From assembly GCA_018819105.1 (NCBI GenBank), contig JAHJQV010000064.1:1-32837 (forward strand): a stretch of DNA of 32,837 nt. The letters are read 5' to 3'. The notes beneath the pieces are model-generated. The model had not been told where the DNA came from, did not search any database, and saw only the letters and a list, made by a program, of their open reading frames with translations. This document shows positions 16,291 through 24,980 of this stretch, piece by piece. Made by a program: the position numbers and the translations under genes. The stretch comes from Gammaproteobacteria bacterium. Its GTDB lineage: Bacteria; Pseudomonadota; Gammaproteobacteria; Xanthomonadales; Wenzhouxiangellaceae. Position 1 is the stretch's first letter. Each line of letters starts with the position of its first letter.

Positions 16291-16320
16291 ATTTCACAGC
16301 ATCGATGGCGGGGTACACTA
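16289..16320 (+). repeat. Solo terminal repeat of family 1
   Basis: The 32 bases match the family-1 end at about 26 positions, including the GGCGGGGTACACTA core, in the same orientation as the right end at 15185-15216. They overlap the epimerase stop codon and end just before the lipoprotein start. A shorter imperfect copy of its TCACAGCATC segment recurs at about 16325. Confidence 0.75.
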
Positions 16321-16322
16321 CA

Positions 16323-16796
16323 ATGTCACAGCATCAATCTATGTGCCGGAAATTTTACCTGTGCTTGCTGGCAGGTCTGTTGCTGCTTGCCTGCAGCCCG
16401 CAGCAGAAAAGCACAGACCCTGAGTCGGAACCAGCAGCGACTGCAAGCCATCACAGCAATGGAGACCCCGCCATGCCAGACAAACGCAACAAGCTTCCGC
16501 AACATCTGCAGGTCTGGCAGGAACAGGCACGCGATGATCTTGCCCAACGGCTGCGGATCAACGCCAGTGAAATCGTTCTTGAACAGGCCGAGAATGTCAC
16601 CTGGTCGGATGGCGCGCTGGGCTGCCCGGAACCTGGCATGTTCTACACCCAGGCGCTGGTGCCCGGATACCGGATTGTGTTCAGCGCCAGCAGCAGCAAG
16701 CATTACTATCACGGCCAGCACGGCAAGCCACCGTTTTACTGTCCGGCAGAACGTGCCGGTGAACCGCTTGCCGATACACCCGAGTCAGTGACCTGA
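16323..16796 (+). CDS. Small lipoprotein with a conserved [12 protein letters not shown] domain
   Basis: From ATG 16323 the product has 157 residues; ATG 16341 ([10 protein letters not shown]) is an equally good start for the signal peptide. The lipobox is LLLLAC followed by Ser, so it is probably an exported lipoprotein. After a low-complexity linker, the domain contains [47 protein letters not shown] and [10 protein letters not shown] recall this WxDGxLGCPxPGxxYTQ pattern from uncharacterised proteins of several phyla, but know no function. An upstream ATG at 16305 lies within the solo repeat and is unlikely. The glyoxalase gene follows after 19 bp. Confidence 0.8.
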   Translation: MSQHQSMCRKFYLCLLAGLLLLACSPQQKSTDPESEPAATASHHSNGDPAMPDKRNKLPQHLQVWQEQARDDLAQRLRINASEIVLEQAENVTWSDGALGCPEPGMFYTQALVPGYRIVFSASSSKHYYHGQHGKPPFYCPAERAGEPLADTPESVT

Positions 16797-16815
16797 ATCA
16801 GCCCAGGGAGATACG

Positions 16816-17256
16816 ATGAAATTTCTGCACACCATGGTGCGCGTCAGCGATCTGGAAGCGTCACTTTACTTTTATTGCCAACAGCTTGGCTTGATTGAGG
16901 TCAAGCGCGTTGAGGTCGAAGCAGGCCGTTTCACGCTGGTCTATCTGGCCGCGCCAGAAGACAAGCAGCGCGCTCATGCGGAACATGCGCCACTGATAGA
17001 GCTGACCTGGAACTGGGATCCGGAAGACTATGCCGGCGGCCGGAATTTTGGTCATCTGGCTTTTCAGGTAGACGACATTTATGCACTCTGCCAAAAACTG
17101 ATGGACGCAGGCATCACCATCCAGCGGCCGCCACGCGATGGCCACATGGCCTTCGTCCGCTCGCCCGACGGCATTTCCATAGAGCTGCTGCAACGTGGCG
17201 AAGCCCTGCCAGCACGCGAACCATGGCAGTCCATGCCCAACACTGGCAGCTGGTAG
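16816..17256 (+). CDS. gloA: Lactoylglutathione lyase-like VOC protein
   Basis: The 146-residue protein has two glyoxalase/VOC repeats. The likely metal ligands line up with glyoxalase I: His5 in [10 protein letters not shown], Glu in LIELTWNWD, His in NFGHLAFQV, and Glu in [10 protein letters not shown]. Glyoxalase I isomerises the hemithioacetal of methylglyoxal and glutathione to S-lactoylglutathione in the cytoplasm. Length is close to the bacterial enzyme (~135). A good ribosome-binding site (AGGGAGA) precedes ATG 16816. It probably shares a transcript with the lipoprotein gene upstream. A glyoxalase-superfamily member with other activity remains possible. Confidence 0.82.
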   Translation: MKFLHTMVRVSDLEASLYFYCQQLGLIEVKRVEVEAGRFTLVYLAAPEDKQRAHAEHAPLIELTWNWDPEDYAGGRNFGHLAFQVDDIYALCQKLMDAGITIQRPPRDGHMAFVRSPDGISIELLQRGEALPAREPWQSMPNTGSW

Positions 17257-17269
17257 GCAGTGCAAACAT

Positions 17270-17337
17270 CAGATGCGCTGCGCTGATCCGGTCTACAAGC
17301 AGTGCTTGCCGCAGGACGGATAAGCAAAGCGCATCCG
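17270..17337. repeat. Imperfect inverted repeat between convergent genes
   Basis: Arms of 21 bases at 17270-17290 and 17317-17337 pair at 17 positions (CAGATGCGCTGCGCTGATCCG with its partner) around a 26-base loop. It lies between the convergent gloA and TauE/SafE-like genes and may act as a terminator or extragenic palindrome; there is no T run. Confidence 0.6.
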
Positions 17338-17381
17338 GCGATGATGCAGTCTGTAATCTCTTTTCCTTGCCTTTTGCCGCA

Positions 17382-18089
17382 TCAATGCATGTGCTGATGC
17401 CCGGCTGCTGGCAGCAGCCAATGCATGATCGGGCCATACAGCAGCGACAGGGCTGACAGCAGCACCAGCAGTCCGGAGAACAGCTTAACCCGTGGTGATT
17501 TCAACCAGCGCCGGATACGACCGGTGGCCAGGCCCATGGCGGACATGGAGGGCAAGGTGCCAGCACCGAATGCGGCCATGATCAACGCTCCGCTGGCAGC
17601 GTTGCCGCTGGACCAGGCCACCGGTGCCACGGCGTACACCAGCCCGCAGGGCAACCAGCCCCACAGCATGCCAAAGGCCAGTGCCTGCCAGGCTGATTGC
17701 ACCGGCAACAGCTTGCCGGTGAGCGGCTGCAGACGTTGCCATAATTGACCGGCAAAGCGGTTCAGTCCAGCAAGCCAGTGGCCACCGACCAGCATACTGA
17801 TGGCCACCAGCAGCAACAGACTGCCGACCAGCAGCCGGCTGGTGCCGGCAAAACGCGTCAGACCGGTCACGCCCAGCCCGGCCGCAAGCAGTCCGGCACC
17901 CAGCGTACCAATCACGGCATAGCCGCCCAGCCGACCCAGATTGATCAGCAGCACATCGCTGTGACGACCGCGCTGCCCGGCCAACGCGGCAATGCCACCA
18001 CACATGCCGAAGCAGTGCCCGGAACCGGCCAGTCCGGCAGCCGCAGCCGCCAGCATGGCCGCAGCCAGTGTGGTGTACTGCTCAGTCAT
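17382..18089 (-). CDS. Sulfite exporter TauE/SafE-family membrane protein of the cco cluster
   Basis: From ATG 18089 the protein has 235 residues and about six hydrophobic segments, beginning MLAAAAAGLAGSGHCFGMCGGIAAL. The GHCFGMCGG motif, with a His and two Cys, is typical of the copper-associated branch often encoded after ccoS in gammaproteobacteria; MLWGWLPCGLVYAVAP is a second conserved block. It probably works in metal handling or maturation of cbb3 oxidase, an inference from position and motif. The tail is histidine-containing (GHQHMH). Its start overlaps ccoS by eight bases (ATGACTGA), so it is coupled to the operon. Upstream in-frame codons would reach into ccoS and are not credible. 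Confidence 0.87.
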   Translation of the reverse strand: MTEQYTTLAAAMLAAAAAGLAGSGHCFGMCGGIAALAGQRGRHSDVLLINLGRLGGYAVIGTLGAGLLAAGLGVTGLTRFAGTSRLLVGSLLLLVAISMLVGGHWLAGLNRFAGQLWQRLQPLTGKLLPVQSAWQALAFGMLWGWLPCGLVYAVAPVAWSSGNAASGALIMAAFGAGTLPSMSAMGLATGRIRRWLKSPRVKLFSGLLVLLSALSLLYGPIMHWLLPAAGHQHMH

Positions 18090-18303
18090 GCTCGTGATGA
18101 TGGTCTGGCGAGTGATCACGGCGGTCGGCGTGGTCAGCATGCTCATCCGCCGCCGGCGGCTTCTCATCATCGTCCAGCACCACGCGCCAGGCCGGTGCGT
18201 CCATGTCCTCGAACTGGCCGGAGCGTACTGCCCAGAAAAATGCCCACACCGCCACCCCCAGCACCAGCAGCGACAGCGGAATCAGAATCAGCAGGATGCG
18301 CAT
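18082..18303 (-). CDS. ccoS: cbb3 oxidase maturation protein CcoS with a histidine-rich tail
   Basis: CcoS is a small membrane protein needed for cofactor insertion into CcoN. The 73-residue protein has one helix (ILLILIPLSLLVLGVAVWAFFWAV) followed by the family motif RSGQFEDMDAPAWRVVLDDD. The C-terminal ~25 residues are unusual: EHADHADRRDHSPDHHHEHD has eight histidines among many acidic residues, which could bind copper or another metal. The start overlaps the ccoI stop by one base (TGATG). Confidence 0.92.
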   Translation of the reverse strand: MRILLILIPLSLLVLGVAVWAFFWAVRSGQFEDMDAPAWRVVLDDDEKPPAADEHADHADRRDHSPDHHHEHD

Positions 18304-20825
18304 CAGCTGCGCTCCGTCAGCAGTTGGCCTGTGGAATGTGCGCGCACAGCACTGGCTGCCGCTGCCTGCTGACGCTGTCCGGGCAGGCACAGCCGCCGCA
18401 GCCGCAGACTGTTCAGCACCACCAGCAGGGAACTCAACGACATGCCGATGGCCGCTGCCCAGGGTGGTATCAGGCCGGCCATGGCAAACGGCACCGCGCA
18501 CAGGTTGTAGGCAATCGCCCAGCCCAGATTCTGCCGCAGCAGGCGCTGCGCCCGCCTCGCCAGTGCACGCAGATCCAGCAGGGCACTGAGGCGTTCATGC
18601 AGCACCACCACGGCCGCCTTGCTGCGTGCCAGCGAACTGGCCGCACCGATGGCAACGCCGACATCGGCAGCCGCCAGCAGCGGTGCATCGTTGATGCCGT
18701 CACCAACCGCCAGCACCCTGTGCCCGCTCTGTTGCAGCTGCTGCAACGCAGACAGCTTGTGCTGCGGCAACAGCCCGGCGCGCGCATCGTCAATGCCCAA
18801 CTGCTGAGCCGTGCGCGCCACGGCAGCAGCCTGATCGCCACTGAGCATGGTCACCGGCAGACGCAGCTGCTGCAGCACATCCGCCGCTTCGGGCTTGATG
18901 TCATCGGCCACCTCAATCAGCGCCAGGAGCCGGCCGGCATCGGCCAGCCAAAGGGTCTTGTGCACACGCGCTGTAACAATGGAGGCATCGCTGTGGGCCT
19001 GCTGCATACGCATGAAATCGGCCGGTGTCAGCGAAGGCACCTGCTCCATCAGCAGTTCGGCGCTGCCCAGACACAAGCGCCGCTCACCCACCCGGCCACA
19101 CAGACCTGCACCAGGGTATTCGGTGACCTGTGTGGCTGTCGAGACGATCGGCAACCCCTGAAACGCGCTCGCCAGCGGATGCCGGGAATGCTGTTCCAAC
19201 GCCGCCGCCAGCGACAACACCTCGGCTTGCGCCAGCCCCGCCAGCGTGTGCACGGCGGCGACAGTGAAGCTGCCGCTGGTCAGCGTGCCGGTCTTGTCGA
19301 CCACCAGATGGTCACATTGCGGCAGCTGCATCAGCGCATCGTTGTCCAGCAGCAGCATGCCCGCGTCCAGCAATCTGGCGCGCGCAGCAGCGATCACCGT
19401 GGGTGCCGCCAGCGACAGCGCGCAGGGACAGGTGATCACCAGCACCGCCAGCGTGTGCCGGATCGCGATCTCCCAGCCGGCCTGCTGCTGCCAGAACAGC
19501 AGCGTCATACTGGCCAGTGTCAGCACCACCAGAATGAACCAGCTCGCCAACCTATTAAGCCAGACAAACCGCTCGCCCTGGCGCACCGCGGCGTGTTCCA
19601 GTTCGCGCTCAATCGAGGCCAGCACGGTATCGCGGCCGATTGCCTGCACCTGCATGCGCAGGGGGCCTGAACTCAGCACACTACCAGCCAGAACGGTCTG
19701 CCCTGGTTGCTTGTCCAGGGGCACGGATTCGCCGCTGAGCATGCTCTCATCCACGCGCACCGCGGTGTTGGCCTGCGCCAGCACCAGGCCATCGGCGGGG
19801 ATGGTGTCGCCACTGGCGACCACGACGACATCACCCGGCTGCAGCTCGTGCACGCCCACCAGCCTAGTCTGGTCGTGATGCTCCAGCCGGGTCGCCAGCA
19901 GCGGCAGGATTGAGGTGTTGACGGCGCTCATTGCGGTGGCCTGGGCGCGGGTGCGCTGCTCAATGTGCCGCGACAGGCCAAGAAAGAACACGAACATCAC
20001 CGCCGAATCCAGATACACCTCACCGCTGCCGGTAAAGGTGTTGATGCAGCTGGCACACCAGGCAATCGCCAGCGCCAGCGCCACCGGCACATCCATGCCG
20101 GGGCGGCGCAGTCTGAGCTGGGTCACGGCAGCAGCAAAAAATGGCCAGCCGCTGTAGAACACCACCGGGGTGGCGATCAGCAAGGCGATCCAGCGCAGGA
20201 AATCGCGGGTTTCCAGCGGCATGTCCTGCACGGCACCGATGTACAGCCCGACCGCATACATCATCACCTGCATCATGCCGATCGAGGCCACGATCAGACG
20301 CCGGTTGGCGGCCCGGCTCTCGCTGCGCTGACGACTGTGCAGGGCCAGTGCCGCCGGCTCCACCGGGTAGCCGATTTCATCGGCCCGCTGCAGAATGCTG
20401 GCCAGTTCTGTCTGCTGCGGATCCCACTCCAATTCGCCACGCCCGCTGGCAAAATTGACCAGCACCGAGCGCACCCCGGGCAGGCGCATGAGCACACTTT
20501 CCAGCAACCAGGAACAGGCCGCGCAACGCATGTTGCTGACCAGCACTGGCATGCGCCGGTCGCCATTGGGCAGGGTTTCCGTGAACTGGTCCTGGATGGC
20601 AGGACGGTTAAACGACTGCCACCACTGTGCCGAACGGGCATCGGGGCGGGCGGCATTGGCGGCACGCTGCTGGTAGAACTGCTCCAGCTGCTGGCCGGTG
20701 ATCCAGCGCGCCACCGCCGCACAGCCGTGACAGCACATCGGCTGCTGCTCCCCGCGTATGGCCACCTGCAGATCGAAACCGGGTGGCACCGGCTCGCCGC
20801 AGTGGAAACAGTGTTGCGCGGTCAT
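18303..20825 (-). CDS. ccoI: Copper-translocating P-type ATPase CcoI
   Basis: CcoI is the P1B-type ATPase that exports copper used to build the CuB centre of cbb3 oxidase. At 840 residues it has the long form. An N-terminal metal-binding module (CFHCGEP, MCCHGC) precedes the heavy-metal domain with CAAC at residues 101-104. The actuator motif is SGES, the membrane metal site CPC is in VITCPCALSLAAPT, the phosphorylation site is DKTGTLT, the HP locus is SRHPLA, and the hinge is VGDGINDAPLLAAADVGVAIG. It lies in the cco assembly operon, overlapping ccoH by four bases and ccoS by one. A 641-codon open frame on the opposite strand is a composition artefact. Confidence 0.96.
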   Translation of the reverse strand: MTAQHCFHCGEPVPPGFDLQVAIRGEQQPMCCHGCAAVARWITGQQLEQFYQQRAANAARPDARSAQWWQSFNRPAIQDQFTETLPNGDRRMPVLVSNMRCAACSWLLESVLMRLPGVRSVLVNFASGRGELEWDPQQTELASILQRADEIGYPVEPAALALHSRQRSESRAANRRLIVASIGMMQVMMYAVGLYIGAVQDMPLETRDFLRWIALLIATPVVFYSGWPFFAAAVTQLRLRRPGMDVPVALALAIAWCASCINTFTGSGEVYLDSAVMFVFFLGLSRHIEQRTRAQATAMSAVNTSILPLLATRLEHHDQTRLVGVHELQPGDVVVVASGDTIPADGLVLAQANTAVRVDESMLSGESVPLDKQPGQTVLAGSVLSSGPLRMQVQAIGRDTVLASIERELEHAAVRQGERFVWLNRLASWFILVVLTLASMTLLFWQQQAGWEIAIRHTLAVLVITCPCALSLAAPTVIAAARARLLDAGMLLLDNDALMQLPQCDHLVVDKTGTLTSGSFTVAAVHTLAGLAQAEVLSLAAALEQHSRHPLASAFQGLPIVSTATQVTEYPGAGLCGRVGERRLCLGSAELLMEQVPSLTPADFMRMQQAHSDASIVTARVHKTLWLADAGRLLALIEVADDIKPEAADVLQQLRLPVTMLSGDQAAAVARTAQQLGIDDARAGLLPQHKLSALQQLQQSGHRVLAVGDGINDAPLLAAADVGVAIGAASSLARSKAAVVVLHERLSALLDLRALARRAQRLLRQNLGWAIAYNLCAVPFAMAGLIPPWAAAIGMSLSSLLVVLNSLRLRRLCLPGQRQQAAAASAVRAHSTGQLLTERS

Positions 20826-21355
20826 CCGTCGGCTGTGTCTCGCAACAGCAGTTCACCGTCGCGCAGGCGATACGGCAACACCTGTTGCCAGTCGCTGACC
20901 GGATCACGCAGCCACAACACGCCGCGCTCGGGCAGCGGCGCGTCCAGCTGCGCCACATGATCACGCACTGAACGCTTAAGTGTCAGCTGGCGATCACGGT
21001 TGCTCAGGGTGGGATGCAGCACATGCAATTCCAGCTGCTCGCCGAGCCGCACCCGCGTACCCGTTGCCGTGTCGACCTCTGTCGGCAGCGTGAGCAGCAG
21101 CAGGGCGTGATAGCCGCTGCCATCGGCGGCGGCCTGTTGTGACTGCAGTTTTGCCGCGACCGGTACGCTGACCTGATCGGTATAAATCTTGCCCAGCTTG
21201 CTGCCCAGACCGGGCAGCTGGTCGATGTTGCCGGAGGCAAACAACAGATACATGGTGTAGAAAAAGCCCACCACGGTGACCAGCAACGGGGCCAGCACCA
21301 GCCACACGTAGCCGGAGCGGTACCAGCGGGTTTGCGCATTGGCAGTCATTTCCAT
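20822..21355 (-). CDS. ccoH: cbb3 oxidase assembly protein CcoH (FixH family)
   Basis: CcoH/FixH is an inner-membrane protein that stabilises early cbb3 assembly with CcoI. The 177-residue protein has one N-terminal helix (GYVWLVLAPLLVTVVGFFYTMYLLF) and a periplasmic beta domain (GTRVRLGEQLELHVLHPTL). ATG 21355 and ATG 21349 are both possible starts. It begins four bases after the ccoG stop and overlaps ccoI by four bases. Confidence 0.9.
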   Translation of the reverse strand: MEMTANAQTRWYRSGYVWLVLAPLLVTVVGFFYTMYLLFASGNIDQLPGLGSKLGKIYTDQVSVPVAAKLQSQQAAADGSGYHALLLLTLPTEVDTATGTRVRLGEQLELHVLHPTLSNRDRQLTLKRSVRDHVAQLDAPLPERGVLWLRDPVSDWQQVLPYRLRDGELLLRDTADG

Positions 21356-21359
21356 GGGG

Positions 21360-22811
21360 CTATCTCACTGGCACAAAGAATCGGCTTTCGGCACGGCTGC
21401 TGACACTGGCATCATCGCTGGCCTGGACGACGAACTCAATGTCCTGACGCCCGCCCCGCTGCACCTCATCAACACGCAGCGTGATCGGCAGCGAGCCGAC
21501 CTCGCCTGGCTGCAGACGAATGGTCTGCTCACCGGCGATGCTGAGCTCCGCCATACCGACCGCGCTGATCTGAAACTCGCGCGCGACACTGGTGCGGTTG
21601 GATATGCGCAGTGTGTAACTGTTCTCCACCCCACCGTCTGCCAGTTCCCGATACAGTGCATTGCGATCACGCATCACATCGAGCAGAATCGGTGGCCGGC
21701 TGGAGACACCATACACCCACAGCGCAGCCACCAGGGTGAGCATGGCACCATACAGAAAGATGCGCGGGCGCAGCACCCGGCTGGGCTTCTGATCAACCGC
21801 GTTCTGGGTGGTAAAGCGGATCAGTCCCAACGGATAATTCATGCGCTCCATCACCTGATCGCAGACGTCGATGCAGGCTGCGCAGGTGATGCACTCGTAC
21901 TGCAGCCCGTCACGAATGTCGATGCCGGTGGGACACACCTGCACACACAAGGTGCAATCGATGCAGTCGCCCTTGCCCTGGGCCTGCACTTCGGCATGAC
22001 TGAGCTCGCGTGAGCGCGATCCACGTGGCTCGCCCCGCGTCGGGTCGTAGCTGACGATCAGCGTGTCGCTGTCGAACATGGCGCTCTGAAAGCGCGCATA
22101 CGGACACATGTACTTGCACACCTGCTCGCGCAGGAAGCCGGCATTGCCCCAGGTGGCCAGGGAATAGAACAGAATCCAGAAACTCTCCCAGCCGCCCAGC
22201 TCAAAGCGCAGCAGACGCTGGCCCAGATCGCCGATCGGAGTAAAGAAGCCGACAAAGGTGAACCCGGTCCACAGGGCAAACAGCAGCCACAGGGCGTGCT
22301 TGAATCCCTTGCGTCGCAGCTTCTCGGCATCCCACTTGCGCTGATCCAGTTTGCGGCGCTTGTGCGCCGGACCCTCGGCGAACTCCTCCAGCCACATGAA
22401 CACTTCGGTCCACACCGTCTGCGGACAGGCAAACCCGCACCACAATCGCCCGGCCAGTGCGGTGAAAAAGAACAGCGACAGGGCTGCCAGCACCAGCAGA
22501 CCGGTGAGCAGGATAAAGTCCTGCGGCCAGAAAGTCAGGCCAAAGACATGAAACCGCCGCGCCGGCAGATCAAACAGCACCAGTTGCTGACCGTTGATCT
22601 GGATCCACGGCAACAGATAGAACAGCCCCAGCAACAGCCACACCGACAGCTTGCGCAATCGCTGGTAGCCGCCCTTGACCTCGCGCGCATAGATTTTTTC
22701 CTGCTTCTGATACAGGTCGATGACAATGGTGTCGCTGCTCGCCTTGCCGGCGTCACTTTGTCTGGCTGGCGTGGCGGCTGGCGAAGCAGCCTGCTTGCTG
22801 GGATCAGTCAT
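21360..22811 (-). CDS. ccoG: cbb3 oxidase accessory ferredoxin-like protein CcoG
   Basis: CcoG (FixG/RdxA) is a membrane Fe-S protein implicated in Cu(II) reduction for cbb3 maturation. The 483-residue length is normal. About five hydrophobic segments are seen; RLWCGFACPQTVW and the cytoplasmic CKYMCPYARFQ carry conserved cysteines. Two ferredoxin clusters follow: CIDCTLCVQVCPTG and CITCAACIDVCDQ. The C-terminal domain (SRPPILLDVMRDRNALYREL...) is the Ig-like FixG tail. It lies between a small membrane protein gene and ccoH. Confidence 0.95.
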   Translation of the reverse strand: MTDPSKQAASPAATPARQSDAGKASSDTIVIDLYQKQEKIYAREVKGGYQRLRKLSVWLLLGLFYLLPWIQINGQQLVLFDLPARRFHVFGLTFWPQDFILLTGLLVLAALSLFFFTALAGRLWCGFACPQTVWTEVFMWLEEFAEGPAHKRRKLDQRKWDAEKLRRKGFKHALWLLFALWTGFTFVGFFTPIGDLGQRLLRFELGGWESFWILFYSLATWGNAGFLREQVCKYMCPYARFQSAMFDSDTLIVSYDPTRGEPRGSRSRELSHAEVQAQGKGDCIDCTLCVQVCPTGIDIRDGLQYECITCAACIDVCDQVMERMNYPLGLIRFTTQNAVDQKPSRVLRPRIFLYGAMLTLVAALWVYGVSSRPPILLDVMRDRNALYRELADGGVENSYTLRISNRTSVAREFQISAVGMAELSIAGEQTIRLQPGEVGSLPITLRVDEVQRGGRQDIEFVVQASDDASVSSRAESRFFVPVR

Positions 22812-22845
22812 GAAAATGCGTTGTCAGCGAGTCGCCGGTTACGAC

Positions 22846-23130
22846 TCAGGAATGCTGCTGTTGATTGATGATGGCGCGGCGACGCAGCAACAGCCAGGTA
22901 CCGAAACCGGACGCCGCGGTCACCGCCCAGAACATGAAAAAACCGATGCTGTAGCCGGCCATGCGACTCAGTTCCCAACCCGGAAAACTGATGGCATGCA
23001 GCTCCACCGGGTCGACGAAGGCGAACAGCACCATGGTGGCAACACCGGCGCACAGAAATGACGGCCATAAAATGGCCGCCAGACGCCGCGTCAGCGAGCG
23101 CGGCTGCAGGCTGCTGCGCGGCGTGTTCAC
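22846..23130 (-). CDS. Small two-helix membrane protein of the cco operon
   Basis: The 94-residue protein has two hydrophobic segments (AAILWPSFLCAGVATMVLFAFV and SIGFFMFWAVTAASGFGTWLLL) separated by DPVELHAISFPGWELSR, and a basic C-terminus. It begins with GTG overlapping the ccoP stop (TAGTG). Short proteins of this pattern commonly sit between ccoP and ccoG in gammaproteobacteria; I know no proven role, though assembly or stability of the oxidase is likely from its position. Confidence 0.82.
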   Translation of the reverse strand: MNTPRSSLQPRSLTRRLAAILWPSFLCAGVATMVLFAFVDPVELHAISFPGWELSRMAGYSIGFFMFWAVTAASGFGTWLLLRRRAIINQQQHS

Positions 23131-24101
23131 TACTGCACCGCGAGCTGAGCCGCACTGGCGGCATCCGCTGTCGCAGTGCTGTTGGCTGCGCTGTCGGCAG
23201 CGGCTGTGGACGCAGACAGCGATTGCACATAGGCTGCCAGCAGCTTGACCTTGTCGGCACCCAGCGTGTCGGCAAAGGCCGGCATCTGGTTGTTGCGGCC
23301 GTTGGCGATGGTGTGCTTGATGCTGTCCAGGGTGGCGCGATACAGCCAGGTGTCATCGGTCAGGTTGGGAGCACCCAGCATCGGGTTGCCCTTGCCCTCG
23401 GCACCGTGACAGGCGGCACAGAACATGCCGAACTGCTGCTGTCCCGCTGCCGCTGCCTCGGCATCATGTTCGAGACCCGACAGACTGCGCACATAATGAG
23501 CCACATTGGTGACCCCCTTATCGCCGCCCAGTGGCGTTGCCCAGCCCGGCATGACACCGTTGCGGCCGTTCATGATCGAGTTCAGAATCTGTTCGTGCTC
23601 ACCACCCCACTGCCAGTCATCGTCGGTCAGGTTGGGAAAGCCCACCGCGCCGCGACCACCGCTGCCATGGCATTGCGCACAATGGTTGCCAAACAGGTTG
23701 AAGCCAGCGGACATGGCATCGTTGTTGGCCATCAGCTGCTGCGGTGACTGCTCGGCATAGGCAGCAAAGATCGGCGCATATTTCTGCTCGGCCTGCTCAA
23801 CCTGCTCGGCATACTGCTGCGCCTGACTCCAGCCCAGCACACCTTCGTAAACGCCTGAACCCGGATAAAGAATCAGGTAACCGATGGAGAAGATGATGGT
23901 GAGCTGAAACAGACGCAGCCACCAGCGCGGCAGCGGCTTGTTGTACTCACGCAAATCCTCATCCCAGACATGGCCGGTGGTTTCACCCTGCTCCGGCTTA
24001 TGGGTGATTTCGTAGCGCGTGGTCCAGCGCAACAGCACCCAGTTCGACAGGATGCCAAAAATCACCAGCACCAACACATAAACCTGCCAACCCATACTCA
24101 T
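23130..24101 (-). CDS. ccoP: cbb3 oxidase diheme subunit CcoP
   Basis: CcoP passes electrons from soluble cytochromes to CcoO. The 323-residue protein has N-terminal helices (VYVLVLVIFGILSNWVLL; FQLTIIFSIGYLILYPGSG) and two cytochrome c domains with heme sites CAQCH at 141-145 and CAACH at 228-232; axial methionines are likely in GVMPGW and NQMPAF. A PRWW motif precedes the second helix. The final ~30 residues are an Ala/Ser/Thr-rich tail longer than usual. It overlaps ccoQ by four bases. Confidence 0.96.
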   Translation of the reverse strand: MSMGWQVYVLVLVIFGILSNWVLLRWTTRYEITHKPEQGETTGHVWDEDLREYNKPLPRWWLRLFQLTIIFSIGYLILYPGSGVYEGVLGWSQAQQYAEQVEQAEQKYAPIFAAYAEQSPQQLMANNDAMSAGFNLFGNHCAQCHGSGGRGAVGFPNLTDDDWQWGGEHEQILNSIMNGRNGVMPGWATPLGGDKGVTNVAHYVRSLSGLEHDAEAAAAGQQQFGMFCAACHGAEGKGNPMLGAPNLTDDTWLYRATLDSIKHTIANGRNNQMPAFADTLGADKVKLLAAYVQSLSASTAAADSAANSTATADAASAAQLAVQ

Positions 24102-24310
24102 GATTTCTGCTCCTGATCAGTGTTCTCATCCGATCTGCTGTCATTTGCAGATCGCTGTGTCTGCGCTTCATCCTGCAGGGGAATCTGTGCGGCTTCGTCA
24201 AATCGCTTTTTGCGCGCCGGGCTCCATGCCCAGATCGCCACGCCGATGAACAGCACCAGCGCCAGCACCGTCATGATGCCGCCGGTGGTGGCCCAGTCAA
24301 TGCCGAACAC
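24098..24310 (-). CDS. ccoQ: cbb3 oxidase small subunit CcoQ
   Basis: CcoQ stabilises the interaction of CcoP with CcoNO. The 70-residue product has one helix (GIMTVLALVLFIGVAIWAWSP) followed by KKRFDEAAQIPLQDE, the usual CcoQ pattern. It starts with GTG directly after the ccoO stop and overlaps ccoP by four bases. The last ~20 residues are polar and variable. Confidence 0.92.
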   Translation of the reverse strand: MFGIDWATTGGIMTVLALVLFIGVAIWAWSPARKKRFDEAAQIPLQDEAQTQRSANDSRSDENTDQEQKS

Positions 24311-24952
24311 TCAGACGCCTCCGGCTGCCGCTGCAGCCTTGTCCTCGACCGGTTGCCGTGTACCCAGCCACTGCAGATAGGCGATCAGCGCCTGCAACTC
24401 GGTGACGTTCTGCAAATCGTCAGTGGCACCCTCGATCTGTTCATCGCTGTAGGGATGCCCCAGTCTGCGCAGTGCGCGCATGCGTTGCTGAACCACCTCT
24501 GCATTGACCATGCCATCCGCCAGCCATGGGTAACCGGGCATGTTGGATTCCGGCACCACGTCACGCGGATTGAGCAGATGCACCTCATGCCACATGTCGC
24601 TGTAACGACCGCCAACCCGAGCCAGATCCGGCCCGGTACGCTTGGAGCCCCACTGGAACGGCCGGTCATAGACGTATTCACCGGCCACCGAGTAGTCACC
24701 GTAACGCTCGGTTTCCCAGCGGAACGGCCTAACCTGCTGCGAATGGCAGTTGTAGCAGCCCTCGCGAATGTAGATGTCGCGACCGGCCAGCTGTTTAGGC
24801 GGATACGGCACCACACCGGGCGCGGCTTCCACCACGCTGGCCTGGTACATCATCGGCACAATTTCCACCAGCCCACCGAAGCTGATCGCGACAACAATCA
24901 GGATGGCCAGCAGACCGACGTTCTTTTCAATTTTTTCATGACCAAATGCCAT
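24311..24952 (-). CDS. ccoO: cbb3 oxidase monoheme subunit CcoO
   Basis: CcoO is the membrane-anchored cytochrome c that feeds electrons to CcoN. The 213-residue length is typical. One N-terminal helix ([22 protein letters not shown]) precedes the heme motif [14 protein letters not shown] with CYNCH at 66-70, and the axial methionine is likely in [25 protein letters not shown] is a further family signature. A good ribosome-binding site AGGAG lies just before ATG 24952. The gap to ccoN is unusually long, 194 bp, and is filled by a family-2 inverted-repeat element. Confidence 0.96.
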   Translation of the reverse strand: MAFGHEKIEKNVGLLAILIVVAISFGGLVEIVPMMYQASVVEAAPGVVPYPPKQLAGRDIYIREGCYNCHSQQVRPFRWETERYGDYSVAGEYVYDRPFQWGSKRTGPDLARVGGRYSDMWHEVHLLNPRDVVPESNMPGYPWLADGMVNAEVVQQRMRALRRLGHPYSDEQIEGATDDLQNVTELQALIAYLQWLGTRQPVEDKAAAAAGGV

Positions 24953-24980
24953 GTCATTCTCCTGTCAGATTGATCGTCTT

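Noticed and set aside
17745-19670. 641-codon open frame on the plus strand
   Set aside because: It lies antisense to ccoI, whose motifs are complete; the translation is rich in Gln, Arg and His with no domain, as expected from GC-rich shadow frames.
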